DNA of 64,000 nt from RGIG3077 sp045541475 (GTDB lineage Bacteria > Bacillota > Clostridia > Oscillospirales > Ruminococcaceae), in contig JAZQJI010000041.1 in the NCBI GenBank assembly GCA_045541475.1, forward strand, positions 35,747-99,746. The letters run 5' to 3'. Within the stretch, counting starts at the first letter, position 1, and every line of letters begins with the position of its first letter. The notes below the pieces were generated by a model, which was not told the DNA's origin, made no database searches, and saw nothing but the letters and a program-made list of their open reading frames with translations. Positions 17,003-26,397 of this stretch are shown one piece after another. Both the position numbers and the translations under genes were made by a program.

Positions 17003-18346
17003 ATGAAAAAGAACGAGATTGTAAGGCTTGAAATCACAGGTTTAACGCAGGAAGGCAACGGTGTGGGAAGATTTGAGGGCATGGCTGTTTTTGTGCCGTT
17101 TACCGCCGTTGGCGACGTGATAAACGCTCGTATTGTCAAGCTGAAAAAAACGCATGCTTACGGAATAATTGAAAGTGTTGAAACAAAATCTGCTGATAGA
17201 ATTGCGTCTGATTGTGTTTCATTTTTAAAATGCGGCGGTTGCAGCTTTCGGCATATTGATTATAATGCAGAGCTTAAAGCAAAGCAAAGCTTTGTTGCTG
17301 ATGCTTTCGTGCGCCTTGGCAAGATAAAAGCCGAAATTGACGATATTTTAGGCTGCGAGAATACTGATAAATATCGTAACAAAGCACAGTATCCCGTAAG
17401 GCAGGTTGATGGCAAAGCCGTGTGCGGATTTTACTCAAAGCGCAGTCATAGAATTACCTCGCAGACAAAGTGCGCCCTTTCGCCCGATGTTTTTGCCGAT
17501 ATTGCCGATGATGTGCTGCAATATGTAAACGAAAGGAATATTCCTGCCTATGATGAAGAAAAAGGCACGGGTATTCTGCGCCATATATATCTGCGCCGTG
17601 GTTTTAACAGCGGTCAGATTATGCTTTGCCTTGTTTGCACAAAAGCGCATGATTTCAGCGGACTTACCGAGTTGTTAACAGCAAAGTACAGTAATATAAA
17701 AGCAATTGTGCAAAATATTAACCCTGCAAATACAAATGTTATTCTGGGCAAAGAAAATGTAGTTTTGTTTGGCGATGGTACTATCAGAGATATCATGTGC
17801 GGCAATGAAATTACACTTTCGCCGCACTCGTTCTATCAAGTGAATACCGAGCAGGCAGAAAAGCTTTATGCCATTGCAGGTGATTTTGCCGATGTAAACG
17901 AAAATTCTTTTGTGCTTGATTTGTACTGCGGTGCGGGAACGATAGGGCTTTCAATGGCGCGTGATATCAAAAAGCTTTTAGGCGTGGAGATTGTAGAAAG
18001 TGCCGTTATAAATGCAATCGAAAACGCAAAACTTAATTATATAGATAATGCGGAGTTTATCTGCGCCGATGCGGCTAAGGCTGCTGATGAACTTGCGAAA
18101 AATAACACCAAACCCGATGTGGTAATTCTTGACCCGCCAAGAAAGGGCTGCGATAGCCTGACGCTTGAATCGGTGGTAAAAATGTCGCCTCAAAGGGTTG
18201 TTATGGTTTCGTGCAACCCCGCAACCTGCGCCCGCGACTGCGCCGCTTTAGAAAAAATGGGATACAAAACGCTGAAGGTAAAGCCTGTTGATATGTTTCC
18301 GAGAACGACGCATGTTGAGTGTGTTTGTTTGCTTGAAAAGATATAA
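17003..18346 (+). CDS. rlmD: 23S rRNA (uracil-5-)-methyltransferase RlmD/TrmA family
   Basis: The 447-residue protein belongs to the RumA/RlmD-TrmA family of SAM-dependent m5U methyltransferases. A TRAM RNA-binding domain occupies the first 60 residues (EITGLTQEGNGVGRFEGMAV). Iron-sulfur cysteines are in CVSFLKCGGC (about 70-79) with a fourth in QTKCALSP. The Rossmann motif is DLYCGAGTIGLSMA, followed by LDPPRKGC and VSCNPATCARD, which holds the catalytic cysteine. Firmicutes carry several paralogs, so whether this one modifies rRNA U747/U1939 or another site is open. No clear Shine-Dalgarno precedes ATG 17003, which suggests coupling to the gene before it. Confidence 0.92.
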   Translation: MKKNEIVRLEITGLTQEGNGVGRFEGMAVFVPFTAVGDVINARIVKLKKTHAYGIIESVETKSADRIASDCVSFLKCGGCSFRHIDYNAELKAKQSFVADAFVRLGKIKAEIDDILGCENTDKYRNKAQYPVRQVDGKAVCGFYSKRSHRITSQTKCALSPDVFADIADDVLQYVNERNIPAYDEEKGTGILRHIYLRRGFNSGQIMLCLVCTKAHDFSGLTELLTAKYSNIKAIVQNINPANTNVILGKENVVLFGDGTIRDIMCGNEITLSPHSFYQVNTEQAEKLYAIAGDFADVNENSFVLDLYCGAGTIGLSMARDIKKLLGVEIVESAVINAIENAKLNYIDNAEFICADAAKAADELAKNNTKPDVVILDPPRKGCDSLTLESVVKMSPQRVVMVSCNPATCARDCAALEKMGYKTLKVKPVDMFPRTTHVECVCLLEKI

Positions 18347-18361
18347 AGAAGGAATGAAGAT

Positions 18362-18613
18362 ATGCAGTAGGATAAAAAGCGTAAATGCAGTAAAATTTTG
18401 GAAGCACTTGGCGAGTTGCTGTTAACTTTTCTGTGTTGGGAAGTTGGTGTGCTTATTGTCGGTGCGTTCGGCGCGGATTTCGAATCTGATGGCATTAACT
18501 ACGATTTGATTATCCTACTGGGAGTGGCCGTATTTCTTGTTACCGTTATAGCTGTTAATGGGATTGTTCAATGCGTAAAGAAAAGATTTGAAGCAAAGGA
18601 TAAAAAGAAATAA
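18362..18613 (+). pseudogene. Small membrane protein ORF with amber codon at position 3
   Basis: An ATG at 18362 has a good AAGGAATGAAG site, but its third codon is TAG (18368-18370). The same frame then runs open for 81 codons: DKKRKCSKILEALGELLLTF, a hydrophobic stretch, NYDLIILLGVAVFLVTVIAV, and a basic end KKRFEAKDKKK. This is a coherent two-helix membrane protein, so the frame looks real. TTG 18398 could start a 71-residue version, but no ribosome site precedes it. Either the gene has a recent nonsense mutation, a base is wrong, or the TTG is used. Function unknown. Confidence 0.55.
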
Positions 18614-18674
18614 ACAAAACGTTTGTAAACATTTTCGTATATAAAATATCACAATATAGATACTTGGAGGACTT

Positions 18675-20042
18675 ATGAAAAGAGAACGGTTAGGCAGCAG
18701 ACTTGGCTTTATTCTGCTAAGCGCAGGCTGCGCGATAGGAATAGGAAATGTGTGGAAATTTCCGTACATGGTTGGGCAGTACGGCGGCGGTTTGTTTGTG
18801 CTGATATATCTCTTTTTTCTTATAATTATGGGCGTGCCGGTAATGACAATGGAATTTGCACTTGGCAGAGCTTCGCAGAAAAGTCCTGCAAAAATGTATC
18901 AGGAATTAGAGCCTAAGGGTACAAAATGGCATTGGCACGGAACTGTTGCTGTTGTGGGAAATTATATATTGATGATGTTTTACACAACGGTTTCGGGCTG
19001 GATACTGCAATACTTTTTTTACACGGCAAAGGGTGATTTTGTCGGGCTTGATACAGCAGGTGTGAAGCAGTTTTATGATAATATGCTGCTTGATGCACCC
19101 ATGATGGTGTTGTTTATGGCGATTGTTGTTGTTTTAGGGTTTGCCGTTTGCTCCTTTGGATTGCAGAATGGACTTGAAAAAATCACCAAGGTTATGATGC
19201 TTGCACTTCTTGCTATCATGATTGTTCTTGCAGTAAACAGTATTTTTATGGATGGCGGAGAGGAAGGCTTAAAGTTTTATCTTTTGCCGAATGTTGAAAA
19301 TATCAAGAAGGTAGGTATTGGCAATGTAATTGTAGGCGCAATGAATCAAGCGTTTTTTACTTTAAGCCTGGGCATGGGAGCTATGGCGATTTTCGGCAGC
19401 TATATAGGTAAGGAACGTGCGCTTATGGGCGAGGCGGTAAACGTTGCTTTGCTTGATACTTTTGTTGCGTTTTCTTCGGGACTTATCATCTTCCCGGCGT
19501 GCTTTGCCTACAACGTTAACCCCGATAGCGGTCCACCCCTTATATTTGTAACACTGCCAAACATTTTCAACAACATACCCATGGGCAGATTTTGGGGCAG
19601 TTTGTTTTTTGTATTCCTCACATTTGCGGCGTTTTCAACTGTTTTAACCGTTTTTGAAGGTATTATAGCCTGCACGATTGATATTTTTGGCTGGAGCAGA
19701 AAAAAAGCGTGCATAATAAACTGTGTTGCAATGCTTGTTTTATCACTGCCGTGCGCTTTGGGATTTAATGCTTTAAGCGAAATTAAACCTTTTGGTGATG
19801 GCACGTCTATTATGGATTTGGAAGACTTTATTGTAAGCAATTTGATTTTGCCGATAGGTTCGCTTTGCTTTCTGCTTTTCTGTGTTTCTAAAAAAGGTTG
19901 GGGTTGGGATAATTTCGTTAACGAGGCAAATTCAGGCAAGGGACTTAAAGTTCAAAAGTTTATGCGTGGTTATGTTACTTATGTTCTGCCAGTTATTATA
20001 GCGATTTTGTTTGTCTTTGGATTATACAATTTTTTTAAGTAG
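18675..20042 (+). CDS. Sodium-dependent amino-acid symporter, NSS (SNF) family
   Basis: The 455-residue polytopic membrane protein has the NSS hallmark at its start (LGFILLSAGCAIGIGNVWKF), which includes the unwound first helix that binds sodium and substrate in LeuT-like transporters. About 11 membrane segments are visible, fewer than the 12 of LeuT, as usual for short bacterial NSS members. It imports an amino acid or similar amine with Na+. ATG 18675 has GGAGG 7 bases upstream. It is a single gene with its own terminator, followed by glnN, so a nitrogen-nutrition role is plausible. Confidence 0.93.
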   Translation: MKRERLGSRLGFILLSAGCAIGIGNVWKFPYMVGQYGGGLFVLIYLFFLIIMGVPVMTMEFALGRASQKSPAKMYQELEPKGTKWHWHGTVAVVGNYILMMFYTTVSGWILQYFFYTAKGDFVGLDTAGVKQFYDNMLLDAPMMVLFMAIVVVLGFAVCSFGLQNGLEKITKVMMLALLAIMIVLAVNSIFMDGGEEGLKFYLLPNVENIKKVGIGNVIVGAMNQAFFTLSLGMGAMAIFGSYIGKERALMGEAVNVALLDTFVAFSSGLIIFPACFAYNVNPDSGPPLIFVTLPNIFNNIPMGRFWGSLFFVFLTFAAFSTVLTVFEGIIACTIDIFGWSRKKACIINCVAMLVLSLPCALGFNALSEIKPFGDGTSIMDLEDFIVSNLILPIGSLCFLLFCVSKKGWGWDNFVNEANSGKGLKVQKFMRGYVTYVLPVIIAILFVFGLYNFFK

Positions 20043-20078
20043 TCGGCTGAATGAAATCTGATACTATCGTAATATTGA

Positions 20079-20120
20079 CTAACCTCAGAAAGAATTGTCT
20101 CTATTTGAGGTTAGTTTTTT
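20079..20120 (+). terminator. Terminator of the NSS symporter gene
   Basis: CTAACCTCA/TGAGGTTAG stem (20079-20087 with 20106-20114) followed by TTTTTT. Confidence 0.85.
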
Positions 20121-20121
20121 A

Positions 20122-20150
20122 TTGACAAAACCGTTTAATAGTAGTAAAAT
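20122..20150 (+). promoter_or_regulatory. Promoter of glnN
   Basis: TTGACA (20122-20127), 17-base spacer, TAAAAT (20145-20150), about 60 bases before the start codon. Confidence 0.8.
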
Positions 20151-20212
20151 ACATTGTGTATGATTAAATTTTAATGCAGTGGCGTAAATCCATTGCGCGA
20201 AACGGAGAATTT

Positions 20213-22333
20213 ATGATAGACAATAAAAACACCAATGAAGAATTTTTTTCTATAAAAGAGCAGTTTGGCACAGCAGTTTTTAATGATGACATAATGCGTG
20301 ACAGATTGCCAAAAAACGTTTATCTTTCGCTTAAACGCACAAAGGATTTCGGTATTGCGCTTGAACCCGATGTTGCCGATGTTGTTGCAAACGTTATGAA
20401 GAACTGGGCAATTGAGCAAGGTGCAACACATTTTACTCATTGGTTCCACCCCATGACAGGCGTTACCGCCGAAAAGCATGATTCGTTTATTGGCAGAGAT
20501 GCCGATGGCAGAATGATTACAGAGTTTTCCGGCAAGGTTCTTATCAAGGGCGAGGCAGATGCTTCGTCATTTCCATCAGGTGGTTTGCGTGATATCTGCG
20601 AGGCAAGAGGTTACACTGCATGGGACCCCACAAGTGATGCTTTTGTAAAAGAACATTCGCTGTATATTCCCACAGCTTTCTGCTCGTTCGGCGGTGAAGT
20701 GCTTGATAAAAAGACACCGCTTTTGCGTTCAATGGAAGCGATAAACGCTCAGTCTTTGCGTATTTTAAAGCTTTTCGGCAATACAACTTCTTCAAGAGTT
20801 ACCGCAACAGTGGGTGCCGAACAGGAATATTTTTTGATAGATAAAGATTTGCACGATAAGCGTCCCGACCTTGTTTTTGCCGGCAGAACGCTTTTTGGCG
20901 CAAAGGCACCTAAGGGTCAGGAAATGGACGACCATTACTATGGCTCTATCAAGAGCAGAGTAAACAGCTATATGCAGGACCTTGACAGAGAACTTTGGAA
21001 ATTAGGGATTTATTCCAAAACAAAGCACAATGAGGTTGCACCTGCTCAGCATGAGCTTGCACCGCTGTTTTCTTCCGCAAACGTTGCCGCTGACCAAAAT
21101 CAGCTGACAATGGATGTGATGAAAAAAATCGCATTAAAGCATAATTTGGTGTGCCTGCTGCACGAAAAACCCTTTGCAAGCGTAAGTGGTTCGGGTAAGC
21201 ATAACAACTGGTCGCTGACAACTGATGACGGTATAAATCTTCTTGATCCGGGCAAAACACCGCACAAGAATATCATGTTCCTAACGTTTTTGTGTGCAAT
21301 AATCAAGGCTGTTGATGAATACCCCGAGCTTTTCAGAATTTCTGTAGCTTCGGCAAGCAACGATTGCCGACTTGGCGGCAGCGAAGCTCCCCCTGCAATA
21401 CTATCCGTTTTTGTCGGTACTGAAATCGAAAAAATTCTGAGCGCACTTGAAAGCGGCGCACTTATCAAGAAGAATCATAAGGAAGAATTGATGCTCGGCG
21501 TTGATTCTCTGCCGAATTTTCCGAAGGATAATACTGATAGAAACAGAACCTCGCCAATGGCATTTACGGGTAATAAGTTTGAATTCCGTATGCTTGGTTC
21601 AAGCGATTCAATATCATGTGCAAATATCATGATGAATTCAACCGTTGCTTATGAACTTAAAGGTTTTGCTGACAGACTTGAAAACGCTGAGGATTTTTCC
21701 GCAGAACTCAACAAAATGCTTTCCGAAACGATTAAGAATCATAAGCGTGTAATTTGGGGCGGAAATAATTACAGTGACGAGTGGGTTGAGGAAGCCTGCA
21801 GACGCGGCTTGCCTAACCTTAAATCAAGTGTTGATGCGCTGCTTTGCTATGATGATGAAAAGAATGTTGAGATGCTTTCTGCATTAAAGGTTTTTACCGC
21901 TACCGAGATCGCTTCGCGTCAGGAAATATTGCTTGAAAATTACAGCAAGCGTATTAATATTGAAGCGTTAACGATGATTCACATGGCTAAAAAGCAGATT
22001 TTGCCCGTAGGCATAGAATATGTCGGCAAGCTTTGTAAAATTGTAGATTCCAAAAAGCGTCTTGGTTTTGCTGATGACTGCGTGGAACTTCGCATGGCAA
22101 GAAAGCTTTGCACTTTAAATGAAGAACTTGACAGTGCAATAGTTGAACTTGAAAAAGAAGAAAACTGTGCGCAGGCACTTTCGGGCGATGCAAAGGCTCA
22201 ATCGGCTTATTACTGCGAAAAAGTGCTTTGCCGAATGGAAAAGCTGCGTGCTATTGCTGACGAAATTGAAAACACAGTGCCCAGCGATATGTGGCCGTTC
22301 CCCACATACAGCGAGCTTATGTTTAATGTGTAA
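20213..22333 (+). CDS. glnN: Glutamine synthetase type III
   Basis: The 706-residue length and sequence fit GlnN (GSIII), the large glutamine synthetase of Bacteroides, Ruminococcus and related anaerobes. It forms glutamine from glutamate, ammonia and ATP. Recognisable parts are THFTHWFHPMTG with ITEFSGKVLIKGEADASSF, the catalytic core TVGAEQEYFLID, NEVAPAQHELAP, SVSGSGKHNNWSL and NRTSPMAFTGNKFEFRMLG. A GSIII-specific C-terminal helical region follows. I start at ATG 20213 because ACGGAG precedes it by 5 bases; 13 upstream in-frame codons are probably leader. Confidence 0.96.
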   Translation: MIDNKNTNEEFFSIKEQFGTAVFNDDIMRDRLPKNVYLSLKRTKDFGIALEPDVADVVANVMKNWAIEQGATHFTHWFHPMTGVTAEKHDSFIGRDADGRMITEFSGKVLIKGEADASSFPSGGLRDICEARGYTAWDPTSDAFVKEHSLYIPTAFCSFGGEVLDKKTPLLRSMEAINAQSLRILKLFGNTTSSRVTATVGAEQEYFLIDKDLHDKRPDLVFAGRTLFGAKAPKGQEMDDHYYGSIKSRVNSYMQDLDRELWKLGIYSKTKHNEVAPAQHELAPLFSSANVAADQNQLTMDVMKKIALKHNLVCLLHEKPFASVSGSGKHNNWSLTTDDGINLLDPGKTPHKNIMFLTFLCAIIKAVDEYPELFRISVASASNDCRLGGSEAPPAILSVFVGTEIEKILSALESGALIKKNHKEELMLGVDSLPNFPKDNTDRNRTSPMAFTGNKFEFRMLGSSDSISCANIMMNSTVAYELKGFADRLENAEDFSAELNKMLSETIKNHKRVIWGGNNYSDEWVEEACRRGLPNLKSSVDALLCYDDEKNVEMLSALKVFTATEIASRQEILLENYSKRINIEALTMIHMAKKQILPVGIEYVGKLCKIVDSKKRLGFADDCVELRMARKLCTLNEELDSAIVELEKEENCAQALSGDAKAQSAYYCEKVLCRMEKLRAIADEIENTVPSDMWPFPTYSELMFNV

Positions 22334-22341
22334 TATTTATG

Positions 22342-22374
22342 TGCCCGAAGGCGATATGCCATCGGGCATTTTTG
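22342..22374 (+). terminator. Terminator of glnN
   Basis: TGCCCGA/TCGGGCA stem (22342-22348 with 22362-22368) followed by TTTTTG. Confidence 0.85.
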
Positions 22375-22419
22375 TGTTGTTAAAGTGCATAAAATCAATA
22401 AAATTTTTGGTTTAAGGGA

Positions 22420-22448
22420 TTGACATTTGTATGCTTATCCTATATAAT
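22420..22448 (+). promoter_or_regulatory. Consensus promoter of secD-secF
   Basis: TTGACA (22420-22425), 17-base spacer, TATAAT (22443-22448). The leader to the GTG start is about 105 bases; no long arrest-peptide ORF is present in it. Confidence 0.88.
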
Positions 22449-22558
22449 TATTAGGTGAATGTCGATTGGTTAAGCTTTTGCTCGTTTTGTGCTAATCTGC
22501 ACAAAGTGTATCGTTAATTTATTGACAGTTATTACAATCAAATTCAGGAGGATAAATC

Positions 22559-24001
22559 GTGATTAAGACAAAGAAACCCGTGTTTTTCATCGTATTTGCC
22601 ATTATTCTTGCCTTTTCATACTCTGTATTTTTCGGCATTAAATATTGGTACGGTGATATATGCGAAACACACGTAAAGGGTGCAGGTGATATCCGTTTGG
22701 GTATTGATATTATGGGCGGTGTTGACGTAACCTTCAAGCCTGTGGGCGCACCTATATATGCAGAGGACGGTAAAACAGTTACGGGATATCAGACTGTTGA
22801 AGATGTTACCGAAGCTCAGCTTGACTCCGCACTTGAAATCATCAAGGTGAGAATGGCTGCAAACAGCATTTTTGACTACGAAGCTTATGTTGACTATGAT
22901 AACGAGCGCATTATCGTTCGTTTCCCGTGGCAGTCCAACGAAGAGAATTTTGACCCCGAAAAAGCGGTTGACGAACTCGGCGAAACCGCTATGGTTGAAT
23001 TCTGCGTTGGTTCCGCATACGACAAAGATAAAGTAGCACTTACGGGCGAACATATTGAAAGTGCTTACGCAACAGGATATCAGGACGAAAAGTCAGGTAC
23101 TGTTAAGTATGTTGTAGCGCTTGAATTTGATGAAGAAGGTAAACAGATTTTTGGCGATATTACTAAGCAGCAGGCGGCTTCAAAGGGCTCCATCGCAATC
23201 TGCATGGACGGCGAGGTTATCTCAGCGCCTACTGTTAACGAAGCTATTACAAACGGTGAAGCTACAATTGAGTCTGAATCGTTTAAGAATGACTTTGCAG
23301 CAGCAAAGGAACTTGCAGATAAGATTAATGCAGGTTCGCTTCCCTTCTCTCTTGAAAGAGAATCTTTCAGCACAATTTCCCCTTCCATGGGTGAGGGTGC
23401 TTTGAATGTAATGATTATCAGCGGTATTATTGCATTTGTAATTATCGCAATTTTCATGATATTATTTTACAGATTGCCCGGTGCTATCGCATCAATTGCC
23501 CTTCTCGGACAGATCGCAGGCACAATGGCAGCTATCTCCGGTTTCTTCGGATTCCGCGAAAGCGCAACGCTTACAATCCCCGGTATAGCGGGTATCATTC
23601 TTGCTATCGGTATGGGTGTTGACTGTCAGGTAATTACTTTTGAACGCATCAAGGAAGAACTCAGCAGAGGCAAAACACTCGATTCTGCACTTACGGCAGG
23701 TTACAAGCGTGCATTTACCGCAATTCTTGATGGTAACATCACAATTATCATAGTAGCAGCTGTACTTATGGGCGCATTTGGTGTTCCCGGAAGCTTCTTC
23801 TACACAATTTTCAGCCCTATATTCAAGCTTTTCGGAACATCCACAGAAGGTACTATCTACTCATTCGGCAACACATTGTTTGTTGGCGTGGTATGCAATT
23901 TCATCTTCGGTATTCTTGCAACCAAGCTCATGCTCTTCTCAATTTCAAGATTTAAGAAGCTGAGAAATAAGAAGCTTTACGGAGGTGCAGACAATGAGTA
24001 A
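22559..24001 (+). CDS. secD: Protein translocase subunit SecD
   Basis: The 480-residue membrane protein is a SecD of the short Firmicute type. One N-terminal membrane segment is followed by a periplasm-facing (here extracellular) P1-type domain with the signature LGIDIMGGVDV and IIVRFPW. The C-terminal half has five membrane segments, including GIAGIILAIGMGVDCQVITFERIKEE. With SecF it uses the proton or sodium gradient to pull preproteins through SecYEG. The GTG start (22559) has CAGGAGGA upstream. It overlaps secF by 8 bases. Confidence 0.96.
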   Translation: MIKTKKPVFFIVFAIILAFSYSVFFGIKYWYGDICETHVKGAGDIRLGIDIMGGVDVTFKPVGAPIYAEDGKTVTGYQTVEDVTEAQLDSALEIIKVRMAANSIFDYEAYVDYDNERIIVRFPWQSNEENFDPEKAVDELGETAMVEFCVGSAYDKDKVALTGEHIESAYATGYQDEKSGTVKYVVALEFDEEGKQIFGDITKQQAASKGSIAICMDGEVISAPTVNEAITNGEATIESESFKNDFAAAKELADKINAGSLPFSLERESFSTISPSMGEGALNVMIISGIIAFVIIAIFMILFYRLPGAIASIALLGQIAGTMAAISGFFGFRESATLTIPGIAGIILAIGMGVDCQVITFERIKEELSRGKTLDSALTAGYKRAFTAILDGNITIIIVAAVLMGAFGVPGSFFYTIFSPIFKLFGTSTEGTIYSFGNTLFVGVVCNFIFGILATKLMLFSISRFKKLRNKKLYGGADNE

Positions 24002-25010
24002 GAAAAACAGAATTAAAAAGAACGCAGCACAGGCTAAAAACACCGTAAATGTTCTTGATACAAGCAACACATACGATTACATTGGCAAAAAGAAAATATA
24101 TTTCATCGTTTCCATTGTTTTGATTGCAGTTTCAGTTCTTTCCGTATTTATCAGAGGTCTTGAAGTTGCTATCGAATTTAAGGGCGGTACAATTATCAAC
24201 TACTCCTATTCAGGTGATATTAACCTTGGCGATGCTGAAAACGCTGTTGAGGACGCAACGGGAATTAACGTTGAAGTTCAGAAGGGTGACTCTCTCGGTG
24301 ATGACAGCGGCACAAAGACAATTTCCGTTTCATATACAGAAGAGATTGAACTTACTGAAGAATTAAGAACAAAAATTTGTACCGCATTGCAGGAAAAACT
24401 TCCCGATAATGCAATTGATGACCTTGATGATGCATCATCAGTAAGCCCTGCTTCAGGCAGTACATTCTTCCTCAAGTGCCTTGTTGCTTTGCTTGTTGCA
24501 GTATTGTTCCTTATCATTTACATTGCATTGCGATTTAAGAGAATTGGAGGTTGGTCTGCCGGTGTGTGTGCAATTGCCGCACTTATTCATGACAGTGTTA
24601 TAGTATTTGGTACTTTTATCATCTGCGGTTTTGAAATCGATGCAAACTTTATGGCGGTAGTTCTTACAATCCTCGGCTACTCCGTAAACAGCACAATCGT
24701 TATTTACGACCGTATCAGAGAAAATAAAAAGTATGCACCCAAGGCTGCTCTTGCAGATGTTGTAAACGCAAGTATTTCTCAGTCAAAGGTTCGTACACTT
24801 CGCACAACAATTACTACTGTAATTGCAATGACCGTTGTTTCTGTATGTGCAATTGTAAGCGGACTTGATTCCATTCTTGCATTTGCTTTCCCGCTTATCG
24901 TAGGTATGGTGGCAGGTGCTTATTCATCGCTTTGCCTTGCTCCTTCACTTTGGGTAACATGGTGTACAAGAAAAGGTGCGCAGCCCGTTGATGAGGATGC
25001 TGAAGACTAA
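23994..25010 (+). CDS. secF: Protein translocase subunit SecF
   Basis: The 338-residue partner of SecD. It has an N-terminal membrane segment, the SecF motif VAIEFKGGTIINYSY, a soluble P4-like domain and five C-terminal membrane helices with FMAVVLTILGYSVNSTIVIYDRIRE. I start at ATG 23994 rather than the in-frame GTG 23985 because GGAGG (23981-23985) then has a normal 8-base spacing. The overlap with secD implies coupled translation. Confidence 0.96.
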   Translation: MSKKNRIKKNAAQAKNTVNVLDTSNTYDYIGKKKIYFIVSIVLIAVSVLSVFIRGLEVAIEFKGGTIINYSYSGDINLGDAENAVEDATGINVEVQKGDSLGDDSGTKTISVSYTEEIELTEELRTKICTALQEKLPDNAIDDLDDASSVSPASGSTFFLKCLVALLVAVLFLIIYIALRFKRIGGWSAGVCAIAALIHDSVIVFGTFIICGFEIDANFMAVVLTILGYSVNSTIVIYDRIRENKKYAPKAALADVVNASISQSKVRTLRTTITTVIAMTVVSVCAIVSGLDSILAFAFPLIVGMVAGAYSSLCLAPSLWVTWCTRKGAQPVDEDAED

Positions 25011-25022
25011 TTAATAAAATGC

Positions 25023-25075
25023 AAAAAGCACTCTTGTGTATTCCGCTTTTGCGGTGCAATCTTGGGTGCTTTTTT
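25023..25075 (+). terminator. Terminator of secDF
   Basis: AAAAAGCAC (25023-25031) pairs with GTGCTTTTT (25066-25075) around an inner CCGC-TTTT-GCGG hairpin. Confidence 0.75.
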
Positions 25076-25095
25076 CAAAAAAGGAGGGGTTGAGA

Positions 25096-25890
25096 GTGAA
25101 AGCAGGCGTTTCAACAGCGTGCCTTTATCCAAGGCTACTTGAAGAGTCGCTGTATGATTTAGCTGTAAATGGCATTGACTGTGTTGAGATATTCTTTAAC
25201 ACTGATTGTGAGCTTTCCAAACGCTTTCTTGGCGAATTGAAAGCAACTCTTGACCGCTTTGAAATGAACGTTGCATCGGTTCATCCTTTTACCTGTGCCA
25301 TCGAACCGATTATGTTCTTTTCTCCGTATGAGAGAAGAGTTGGCGATATGATTGATTACTACAAAAAATACTTTGCCGCAATGCAGTTTTTGGGTGCACA
25401 GTATTTTGTTCTGCATGGATGCAGAGGCTTTAAGCTTGATTCTAATCAGTTTTATTTTGATAGATATAAAAAGCTTTATGATGCAGGAAAGGAATTTGGA
25501 ATTACCGTTTGTCAGGAAAATGTTAACCTATATGTAAGCGGAAATTTGAAATTTCTGAAGGAAATGTCTGCTGCATTAGGCGATGATGCACATTTTGTTT
25601 TAGATGTTAAGCAGTGCGTACGCTGCGGCGAAAATCCGTTTGATTATGTTAAGGCTATCGGCGAAAAAGTCCGCCATGTTCACATGAGCGACAACAGCGA
25701 AAAAGGTGATTGTCTGCTGATGGGCAGGGGCCGATTTGATTACAGAACGTTTCTTTTAAAATTAAAAGAAAAAGGCTTTGACGGTGCAGTGATTTTAGAA
25801 CTTTACCGCAGTAATTTTGGTACAATTTCTGATTTAGTCAGCAGTTATAATATTATAGAAAATGCGATTTTGCGAATTGATGAAAGGTGA
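25096..25890 (+). CDS. Sugar phosphate isomerase/epimerase-like TIM-barrel protein
   Basis: The 264-residue protein belongs to the xylose-isomerase-like TIM-barrel / AP endonuclease 2 superfamily. Likely metal ligands sit in VCQENVNLY (Glu), FVLDVKQC (Asp), VRHVHMSDN (His) and ILELYR (Glu). Family members isomerise or epimerise sugars, inositols or hydroxy acids; the substrate here is unknown. I start at GTG 25096 after AAGGAGGGG (25081-25089); upstream in-frame codons lie in the secDF terminator. It is 8 bases from nrdR and likely co-transcribed. Confidence 0.88.
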   Translation: MKAGVSTACLYPRLLEESLYDLAVNGIDCVEIFFNTDCELSKRFLGELKATLDRFEMNVASVHPFTCAIEPIMFFSPYERRVGDMIDYYKKYFAAMQFLGAQYFVLHGCRGFKLDSNQFYFDRYKKLYDAGKEFGITVCQENVNLYVSGNLKFLKEMSAALGDDAHFVLDVKQCVRCGENPFDYVKAIGEKVRHVHMSDNSEKGDCLLMGRGRFDYRTFLLKLKEKGFDGAVILELYRSNFGTISDLVSSYNIIENAILRIDER

Positions 25891-25898
25891 TATGATTT

Positions 25899-26345
25899 AT
25901 GCGTTGCCCATTTTGCAGCTTTGAAGATACTAAGGTTATAGATTCTCGTCCGGCGGACAACAAAAAACGCAGAAGACGCGAATGCACCAACTGCGGAAAA
26001 AGATTTACAACCTACGAAATTGTGGAAATGCCTTTGCTTTCTGTTCAAAAGCGTGACGGCACTTTTGAGCTTTTTGATAAGGAAAAGCTTACAAGAGGTA
26101 TTTGCAGTGCTGTTACAAAGCGCCCGGTAACAATTGAGCAGGTTAACGAAATTGTTGAACGCATTGAAGTGATTTGTGCCAATGAAATGCGCAATCAGAT
26201 TACATCAACTGAAATCGGCGATATTGTGCTTGAACATTTGAAAAATCTTGATGATGTTGCATATATTCGCTTTGCTTCAGTTTACAAGGATTTTTCTGAC
26301 GTTGAAAGCTTTATCGGCTCAATATCCGAATTGAAAAACAAATAA
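25899..26345 (+). CDS. nrdR: Transcriptional repressor NrdR
   Basis: The 148-residue protein is a standard NrdR, the (d)ATP-sensing repressor of ribonucleotide reductase genes. The zinc ribbon is MRCPFCSFEDTKVIDSR with a second pair in ECTNCGKRF; the ATP-cone follows (VQKRDGTFELFDKEKL ... ITSTEIGDIVLEHL, about 48-138). No ribonucleotide reductase gene is in the window. AAGGTGAT precedes the ATG. Confidence 0.97.
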   Translation: MRCPFCSFEDTKVIDSRPADNKKRRRRECTNCGKRFTTYEIVEMPLLSVQKRDGTFELFDKEKLTRGICSAVTKRPVTIEQVNEIVERIEVICANEMRNQITSTEIGDIVLEHLKNLDDVAYIRFASVYKDFSDVESFIGSISELKNK

Positions 26346-26351
26346 AAAAAT

Positions 26352-26391
26352 AAATCGTGCAGACAATTAATAAATGTCATGCACGATTTTT
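26352..26391. terminator. Bidirectional terminator nrdR / rhomboid
   Basis: AAATCGTGCA pairs with TGCACGATTT (26352-26361 with 26380-26389), extended by GACA/TGTC, then TTTTTTT on plus and A-run on the other side. Confidence 0.85.
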
Positions 26392-26397
26392 TTAAAA

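Noticed and set aside
22449..22558. Possible export-sensing arrest peptide before secD
   Set aside because: Some bacteria have an arrest peptide gene upstream of secDF. Here the only ATG frame in the leader gives four codons (MSIG), so no such peptide is present.
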